Below, piece by piece: positions 59,447-64,000 of a stretch of DNA of 64,000 nt. Origin of the DNA: Streptomyces sp. B3I8 (lineage in GTDB: Bacteria > Actinomycetota > Actinomycetes > Streptomycetales > Streptomycetaceae); contig NZ_JAUSYN010000002.1 in the NCBI RefSeq assembly GCF_030816915.1, forward strand, positions 124,001 through 188,000. Direction: 5' to 3'. The position numbers were made by a program, and so were the translations under genes. Numbering within the stretch: position 1 is the stretch's first letter; each line of letters opens with the position of its first letter. The notes beneath the pieces were generated by a model, which ran no database searches, was not told the DNA's origin, and saw only the letters and a list, made by a program, of their open reading frames with translations.

Positions 59447-60135
59447 AGCGGGCCGAACCGGTAGCCGAAGCCGCGCACGGTCTGGATGTAACGGGGGTGG
59501 CGGGGGTCGTCCTCGGTCTTGGCCCGCACCCGCATCACACACGCGTCCACGAGCCGCGCGTCGCCGTAGTAACTGTGCTCCCACACCTTCTCCAGCAGTT
59601 GCTGGCGGCTGAAGGTCCGCTCCGGCCACGCCGACAGGAACAGCAGCAGCTTGAGTTCCGAGGGCGCGAGGGTCACCTCCGTGCCGCGCCTGCACACCCG
59701 CAGGGCGACACGGTCGATCTCCAGGTCCGCGTACGTGGTGGGCTCGCCGCCCGCCGGGGGGCCGGGTTGGGAGGGCGCGAGACGGCGCAGCACCGCGCGC
59801 ATCCGGGCCTCGATCACCTCGGCGCTGGAGGGCTTGACGATGTAGTCGTCGGCGCCCGCCTCCAGGCCCACGACCACGTCGATGTCGTCGCCGCGGGCGG
59901 AGAGGATGACGAGGGGCACCTGGCTGGTCTCCCGGATGCGCCGGCACACCTCCAGACCGCTCATGCCGGGCAGCATCAGGTCCAGCAGGACGAGGTCCGG
60001 CGGGTCGGCGGCCAGCGCCTCCAGACCGTCCTCGCCGGTGGCGACCGCCTCGGTCTCGTGGCCCCGGCGCCGCAGGCCCAGGGTGACCCCGCGCCGGACC
60101 GCGGGGTCGTCCTCGATGAGCAGGACTCGTGTCAT
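59443..60135 (-). CDS. OmpR-family response regulator
   Basis: 230-residue regulator. The receiver has VLLIEDDPAVRRGVTLGLRR, the phospho-acceptor in DLVLLDLMLPGMSGLEVCRR, LVILSARGDDIDVVVGLEAG and ADDYIVKPSS; the winged helix has VTLAPSELKLLLFLSAWPER, LLEKVWEHSYYGDARLVDAC and IQTVRGFGYRFGPL. The IDVVVGLEAGADDY stretch is closest to AfsQ1 and CseB proteins of streptomycetes. ATG 60135 has GAGG nine bases upstream. The lipoprotein gene lies 82 bases before it on the same strand, and the kinase overlaps its end. Confidence 0.86.
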   Translation of the reverse strand: MTRVLLIEDDPAVRRGVTLGLRRRGHETEAVATGEDGLEALAADPPDLVLLDLMLPGMSGLEVCRRIRETSQVPLVILSARGDDIDVVVGLEAGADDYIVKPSSAEVIEARMRAVLRRLAPSQPGPPAGGEPTTYADLEIDRVALRVCRRGTEVTLAPSELKLLLFLSAWPERTFSRQQLLEKVWEHSYYGDARLVDACVMRVRAKTEDDPRHPRYIQTVRGFGYRFGPL

Positions 60136-60217
60136 GGGCCGCGCCTCTCCGTTCGCCTCGCCACTCGTCGTGTGCGCCGCCCTCCCGGGAACGGCCGTGT
60201 GCCGCCGCCGCTGGTGG

Positions 60218-60847
60218 TCAACGCGCTCCGCCCGCCGTCTCGACGGGGGCGGCCGCGCCGTCCACGGGGGCGGCCGCGCCGTTCTCGTCGCACCGGACGG
60301 ACCACGCGTTCCCGGCGATGCCCGACTCGTGGACACGTACGGTCACGTCCGCCGGGTCCCGGCCGCCCGGGATGCCCGGCGCGGCGGCGGCCGTGCACAC
60401 CAACTGGTCCACCGCCGCACGGTCCAGCTCCGCCACCACCCACGGCAGGTACAGGTCCACGGCCCCCGTCGAGGCCCGCGCACGCACCACGTGCGTGCCC
60501 GTGGGCACGGCGGTACGCAGCCCGCGTCCGCGCTCCGCGCGTGTGGGACCGTCCAGCAGTGCGTCCAGCGCGGGCTGCGGCCCGGTCGCCCCGTCCGGCG
60601 CCGGGCGGGCCACGGGCCAACTGCCGTTCGCGGTGAGGAAGTACACCCGGAGCAGCCCCTCGCCGTCCGTGGTCCGCCGCCCCCGGGCGGGGGCGCCCGC
60701 CGCGAGCGGGCCGGTGTCCTGGACGCCGCACCCGGTGAGCACGGCCACCGCCAGCAGCAGCCCGACGCCGACGCGTCCGCGACGGCCCGGCCGGTACCTC
60801 CGGGCCCACGCCCACGGGCGGTACCGGAGCCGCGGGCAGCACCGCAC
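60218..60847 (-). CDS. lipoprotein with GerMN-like domain, CseA-like position
   Basis: 209-residue exported lipoprotein. A basic tail leads to GLLLAVAVLTGCG, a clear lipobox with Cys. The mature part (LLRVYFLTANGSWPVARPAP, QPALDALLDGPTRAERGRGL, RTAVPTGTHVVRA) follows the GerMN pattern found in spore and envelope proteins. In streptomycetes a lipoprotein encoded with a response regulator and kinase (CseA with CseB/CseC) modulates the cell-envelope stress response; position and type match, but there is no sigE gene here. GTG 60847 follows GGAG and lies just after an 18-bp tandem repeat; longer starts would run through that repeat. Confidence 0.75.
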   Translation of the reverse strand: MRCCPRLRYRPWAWARRYRPGRRGRVGVGLLLAVAVLTGCGVQDTGPLAAGAPARGRRTTDGEGLLRVYFLTANGSWPVARPAPDGATGPQPALDALLDGPTRAERGRGLRTAVPTGTHVVRARASTGAVDLYLPWVVAELDRAAVDQLVCTAAAAPGIPGGRDPADVTVRVHESGIAGNAWSVRCDENGAAAPVDGAAAPVETAGGAR

Positions 60848-60856
60848 CCGCGCGTG

Positions 60857-60910
60857 CTCTCCTCGGTGTGCACGCTTTCCTCGGTGTGCACGCTCACCTT
60901 GGTGTGCCCG
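60857..60910. repeat. 18-bp tandem repeat, three copies
   Basis: Units starting CTCTCCTCGGTGTGCACG, CTTTCCTCGGTGTGCACG and CTCACCTTGGTGTGCCCG lie just upstream of the lipoprotein start, over its ribosome site region. Copy number could affect translation. Confidence 0.75.
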
Positions 60911-61015
60911 AGCGCTCCGCATCGCCCCGCCTCCCTCCCTTGCCCTGCCTGTCCCGGCGCCGTCCCGTCCCCGAGCGTCGTGCGTCGTGCGTCGTGCGTC
61001 GTGCGTCGTGCGCGC

Positions 61016-62359
61016 CTACGGTGCCATCAGCCGGTTCAGACGGTCCACGTCGACCGTCCCCGCTCCGGGGTGCGGGCGCGGGATCACCGCCCATACGCCG
61101 GTCGCGACGACGGCCGCCACGGCGAGCGCCGCCACGCCCCGGCGCCCGGTGGCCCAACGGGCCCGGAACCGTACCGGATCCTCCACCAGGTGCTTCGACA
61201 GGGCGGCCGCCGTCAGCGACAGGCCGATCAGCACGGCGGTACGGAGCCATCCTCCGAAGCCGAGCACACTCGCGGGCAGCAGCAGATACACCGGCCAGTG
61301 CCACAGGTACAGACTGTAGGAGAGTTCCCCCAGCCGGACCGGCGCGGTGCCGCCCACCAGTCGTCCGGTCCGGCCGCGCGGTGCGGCGGCCAGCAGCGCG
61401 ACGAGCACCGCCGCGCCCAGCGAGTGCAGGAACATCCCGCCCCGGAACAGCCCGGGGGCGTGCTGCCCGTCGGTCAGCGCCCAGGAGACCACCAGCCCGC
61501 ACAGCAGCAGCGCGGACAGCGTGTCCGACACCGCCCGCGGGAGGCGTCCGGTCAGCGAGGACACCGGCGCGGTGGCGGCCGCGGCGCCCAACAGCAGCGC
61601 GAACGCCCGGGTGTCGGTGCCCTCGTAGGCGCGTGTGGTGTCCACGGTCTGCCCGAGGTGGAGCATCAGGACCAGGGAGACGACGGCACCCGCGACTGCC
61701 AGTCCCGCCACCCGCCGCTGACCGGCCCGGCCCCGCCCGGCGAGCGCGACCAGCAGCGGCCAGACGACATAGAACTGCCACTCCACGGCGATGCTCCACA
61801 GGTGGGAGTAGAGCCGGGTGTCGGCGGCGTTCCAGTAGCCGACCTGCTCGGCGATGAAGTGCCAGTTCACCGCCTGGGCCGCTGCCCAGGGCGCGTCGTC
61901 GAGGGCGAACGCGAGCTGGGTGGGTGTGCCGAAGGCGTGGGCCAGCAGCAGCCCGGCGACACCCATGACGAGCAGCGCGGGCAGCAGACGGCGTGCCCGG
62001 CGCCCCCAGAAGGCGACCGGCCGGATCCGGCCGTGCCGTCCGATCTCGTCCAGCAGGAGCCCGGTGATGAGGAAGCCGGACAGGACGAAGAACAGGTCGA
62101 CACCGAGGAATCCGCCGCGCAGCCGTCCGGCGTGGAAGAGCAGGACGGCCGCGACGGCCAGCCCCCGCAGACCGTCGAGGGGAGCCAGATGCGCACGACG
62201 GACGGGGGTGGAGGCAGGGGTGCCGCCGCCGGGACCCGGGAGACGAGCGGGTCGGTCGGGGCCCTCCGGACTGTCAGGGCCGACGGGACTGTCAGGGGCG
62301 GCGGGACTGTCAGGGGCGGCGGGACTGTCAGGGGCGGCGGCCAGACGCTGGTGAGCCAT
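61016..62359 (-). CDS. membrane acyltransferase, OafA/YrhL family
   Basis: 447-residue integral membrane O-acyltransferase with about ten helices. The first helix has the catalytic-type block APLDGLRGLAVAAVLLFHAG, followed by FLGVDLFFVLSGFLITGLLL and LYSHLWSIAVEWQFYVVWPL, and later GELSYSLYLWHWPVYLLLP; these are the Acyl_transf_3 signatures. It should acetylate a cell-surface glycan or exported compound. The N-tail contains APDSP units from an 18-bp repeat. ATG 62359 is preceded by AAGGA at five bases. The downstream-facing SGNH lipoprotein gene, 128 bases upstream, is a common partner of this family. Confidence 0.85.
   Translation of the reverse strand: MAHQRLAAAPDSPAAPDSPAAPDSPVGPDSPEGPDRPARLPGPGGGTPASTPVRRAHLAPLDGLRGLAVAAVLLFHAGRLRGGFLGVDLFFVLSGFLITGLLLDEIGRHGRIRPVAFWGRRARRLLPALLVMGVAGLLLAHAFGTPTQLAFALDDAPWAAAQAVNWHFIAEQVGYWNAADTRLYSHLWSIAVEWQFYVVWPLLVALAGRGRAGQRRVAGLAVAGAVVSLVLMLHLGQTVDTTRAYEGTDTRAFALLLGAAAATAPVSSLTGRLPRAVSDTLSALLLCGLVVSWALTDGQHAPGLFRGGMFLHSLGAAVLVALLAAAPRGRTGRLVGGTAPVRLGELSYSLYLWHWPVYLLLPASVLGFGGWLRTAVLIGLSLTAAALSKHLVEDPVRFRARWATGRRGVAALAVAAVVATGVWAVIPRPHPGAGTVDVDRLNRLMAP
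62285..62338. repeat. 18-bp tandem repeat inside acyltransferase gene
   Basis: Three copies of GGGACTGTCAGGGGCGGC. On the minus strand they encode three APDSPA units of the N-terminal tail, in frame. Confidence 0.8.
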
Positions 62360-62487
62360 CGGGTTCCTTCGTCGGAGGCGTCGGGAGAACGGAGGGGACA
62401 GGGGCGGGCCCATCAGGGATTGGAGCCGGGCGGGGCCGGGGCCGCCAAGGCCGGGGCCAGGGGTGGCGGCCGGGGCGGGGACCCGGC

Positions 62488-63401
62488 TCAACCGCAGCCG
62501 AGCTCGGCGTAGCGCCGGTCCCCCGCCCATCCGTCCTCGGCCCACCGCTCGGGCGCGGCGGGCGTGAAGTCGTAGAGGGCGCCGAGCCGTTCGGTGAACC
62601 ACTTGGCGAAGCCGGCCGAGCCCTGCTGGCACGAGTGGATGCCGTCGGAGGAGCGCTGGGCCCTGGCGGCGGTGCCGTCGGTGCCCCACAGCTTCGACGC
62701 GTCGAGGAAGTGCACCTTCTGCGCGTGCGCCTTCGCGACCGCCTCGGCGGCTTCGGGCGCGCTCTTGATGGCGTCGGTGTGCCTGGCGTAGAAGTCGTCG
62801 ATCTTGTACGGCGGCGCGGACACGAGCACGAGCTCCGCCCCGGCGTCGCCGGCCGCCCTGGCGAGCTTCTCGTAGGAGGCGCGCTGCTGTGCGGGGGTGC
62901 CCCAGTCGTAGGTGGTGATCTGGTAGGCGAGCACGTCGGGACGGAACGAGGCGAGGTCCTTGCGCAGTTGCTTCCAGGTCGACCGGGCGAGCGCCGTGCT
63001 CATCCGGTCACCCTCGACGACGGTGCCGCCGCCGTCGGAGGAGTCGTTCTTGAAGGAGGCGCCACTGGCCTTCAGCGCGGCGCCGAGTGGCGGGGCCTCG
63101 ACGCCCGCGATGGAGTCGCCCACCCACAGGACCTTCGTGTCCGTTCCGCTCCCCGATTCACCGGCGGGGGCGGACGACGACGAGGCCGCCCCCGTCGTCT
63201 TCGTCCCCGTCGCCTCGTCGTCGCCGCAGCCGGCCAGTGCGCCGAGGGTGCCGACGGCGGCCAGCAGCGCGGCGGCCGACAGGGTGGAACGGCGGCGCCG
63301 CGCGCGGGAAGGGCGGGAAGGGCGGTGGCGAGGCGGGCGTTGGCCTCGGTCCGGCGGGCGTCGGCCTCGTCGCGGCGGATGTTGTTCGTCCGGATTCGCA
63401 T
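62488..63401 (-). pseudogene. SGNH-hydrolase lipoprotein gene with a frameshift
   Basis: From ATG 63401 one frame reads MRIRTNNIRRDEADARRTEA and ARLATALPALPAR. The continuation is in another frame: RRRRSTLSAAALLAAVGTLG then ALAGCGDDEATG, a complete signal with lipobox, followed by TKVLWVGDSIAGVEAPPLGA (SGNH block I), LVLVSAPPYKIDDFYARHTD and the catalytic SSDGIHSCQQG (Asp-x-x-His). The lipobox frame has no ATG, GTG or TTG upstream, so an intact gene needs a one-base change near 63300-63325, inside a GGGAAGGGCGGGAAGGG tract. The 63123 GTG would make only a signal-less fragment. The SGNH enzyme would work with the adjacent acyltransferase on surface esters. Confidence 0.65.
63306..63322 (+). 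repeat. G-quadruplex motif and short direct repeat at frameshift
   Basis: Four GGG tracts are separated by AA, C and AA on the + strand, from a repeated GGGAAGGGC unit. The apparent frameshift of the SGNH gene falls here. Confidence 0.6.
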
Positions 63402-63912
63402 GGCAGGAAGCTCACCAGGCGCGACGGCCCGTCGGCCGCGTTGTCATCCGTTGCTCACACAACGGGAGAGCGCCCGTCACACACCCCGGCGGGCCGCTTC
63501 CGCCGCCGCGTCCCGGAGCCGGGCGGGCAGTTGTGACGCATACGTCGGCAACGGTCGCGGCCCGCGGCCCGCGGCCGGGTGACCGTCCGTGGGACATGTG
63601 TGCCGGACCGTGTCCGCCTCGGGCGGTGGCACGCGCACCCCGGGCCGATCCCCTCAACGCCCCTGAGATGCCGCTCTGTTGAGTCCGGGCGACACAGCAG
63701 GCACCGACCCCTTGGTATGTCATCCGGGCCACCGCTCGTGGCCTATCATGACGCTGCCTCCATCATGATGGGCCGTGGGGCCCGCGAGTTGCCCGAAGCC
63801 GCAGTCGGTACGCACGGCCGACCGGATGGAGAACGTTGTTCACGCGTAGCCGAGCCGACGCCACAAGTGCCCCGCCGGCTTCGGGACATTGCCCAGAGGG
63901 AAGGCGAAGTCG
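63402..63912. other. 511-base intergenic region before kinase gene
   Basis: No frame here has a family match. It contains the inverted repeat at 63740 and the kinase ribosome site; the GCGGCCC repeats at 63558-63580 are low complexity. Confidence 0.5.
63740..63774. promoter_or_regulatory. inverted repeat upstream of kinase gene
   Basis: GGCCTATCATGA and TCATGATGGGCC match at 11 of 12 positions around 11 bases, and contain a perfect CCATCATGATGG palindrome at 63761-63772. It lies about 140 bases before the kinase start and may be a control site or a terminator. Confidence 0.45.
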
Positions 63913-64000
63913 GTGCATCCACCCCAGGAGACGGATCCGGAGCAGATAGGCCGCTACCGCGTGATACGTCGGCTCGGTCAGGGCGGCATGGGGCGGGTGT
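63913..64000 (+). CDS. Ser/Thr protein kinase, N-terminal start (partial)
   Basis: The last 88 bases encode a GTG start and then HPPQETDPEQIGRYRVIRRL followed by GQGGMGRV at the window edge. Tyr-Arg-Val, two Arg-Leu positions and GxGGMGxV are the glycine-rich loop of actinobacterial PknB-type kinases. The GTG at 63913 is preceded by GGGAAGG at about nine bases. The rest of the gene lies outside the window, so membrane and sensor domains cannot be judged. Confidence 0.8.
   Translation, partial: MHPPQETDPEQIGRYRVIRRLGQGGMGRV

Noticed and set aside
1..64000. Transposons, integrases, phage genes, tRNA or rRNA genes
   Set aside because: No transposase, recombinase or terminal repeat pair, and no cloverleaf or rRNA signature was noticed. 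A tRNA search program was not available, so a missed tRNA cannot be fully excluded.

Overview
The window is very GC-rich DNA with strong G/C at third codon positions. Its gene families are those of a streptomycete or a close relative: an AfsR/SARP-type BTAD regulator, a PucR regulator, DUF4232 and YunG-type proteins, Tat-exported glycoside hydrolases, many TetR/MarR/LysR genes divergent from single enzymes, a rare TTA codon in an AraC-type regulator, and many start codons placed one helical step after a TANNNT -10 box (leaderless genes). I see no rRNA, tRNA, transposase, phage gene or CRISPR array. The gene content is catabolic, exported and regulatory, as in accessory chromosome territory.

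Layout. 1-10.9 kb: end of an unknown gene, a DHA1 exporter, a YunG-type protein, a secreted tannase/feruloyl esterase divergent from a secreted GH127 enzyme with a ricin-type lectin tail, DoxX/LysR, an O-methyltransferase and a TTA-containing AraC regulator. 11.0-17.5 kb: a translationally coupled operon of N-acyl-D-amino-acid deacylase, M20 amidohydrolase, COG3375 GNAT and N-acyl/N-succinylamino acid racemase, followed by a PucR regulator. 17.5-25.4 kb: TetX-like monooxygenase/TetR with three operators, two secreted proteins, alpha/beta hydrolase/MarR, a decayed cyclase gene, EamA exporter/Lrp. 25.9-30.0 kb: a 1367-residue GH2 enzyme whose catalytic region is interrupted by two discoidin modules. 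30.1-42.4 kb: a run of small enzyme/regulator pairs, each with a palindrome between the genes, plus a BTAD regulator, a frameshifted Cys-motif gene and a TOPRIM protein. 42.5-44.1 kb: DHA2 exporter. 44.2-55.6 kb: a sugar-acid/keto-acid catabolic locus (IclR, MHS transporter, DUF6282, cupin, HpaI aldolase, BKACE, SDR, aldehyde dehydrogenase remnant, kdgD, gudD, SSS symporter). 55.7-57.9 kb: ASCH and PEBP proteins, GntR. 57.9-64.0 kb: lipoprotein/response regulator/histidine kinase set, acyltransferase and frameshifted SGNH lipoprotein, start of a Ser/Thr kinase.

How the parts work together. The 11-15.7 kb operon carries the three activities of the known D- to L-amino acid conversion route (N-succinylation, racemisation, L-specific desuccinylation) with a deacylase in front; the racemase has all five catalytic residues at canonical spacing. 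The 44-55.6 kb locus has two transcription blocks: an unassigned pathway (hydrolase, cupin, aldolase, beta-keto acid cleavage enzyme, dehydrogenase) and a glucarate route (gudD then kdgD) whose expected last enzyme, a semialdehyde dehydrogenase, survives nearby only as a 36-codon C-terminal remnant.

Limits. Family calls come from reading motifs by eye; no database search was run. Substrates of transporters, hydrolases and regulators are inferred from family and context. Three genes look frame-broken (cyclase, Cys-motif protein, SGNH lipoprotein); sequencing error cannot be excluded.
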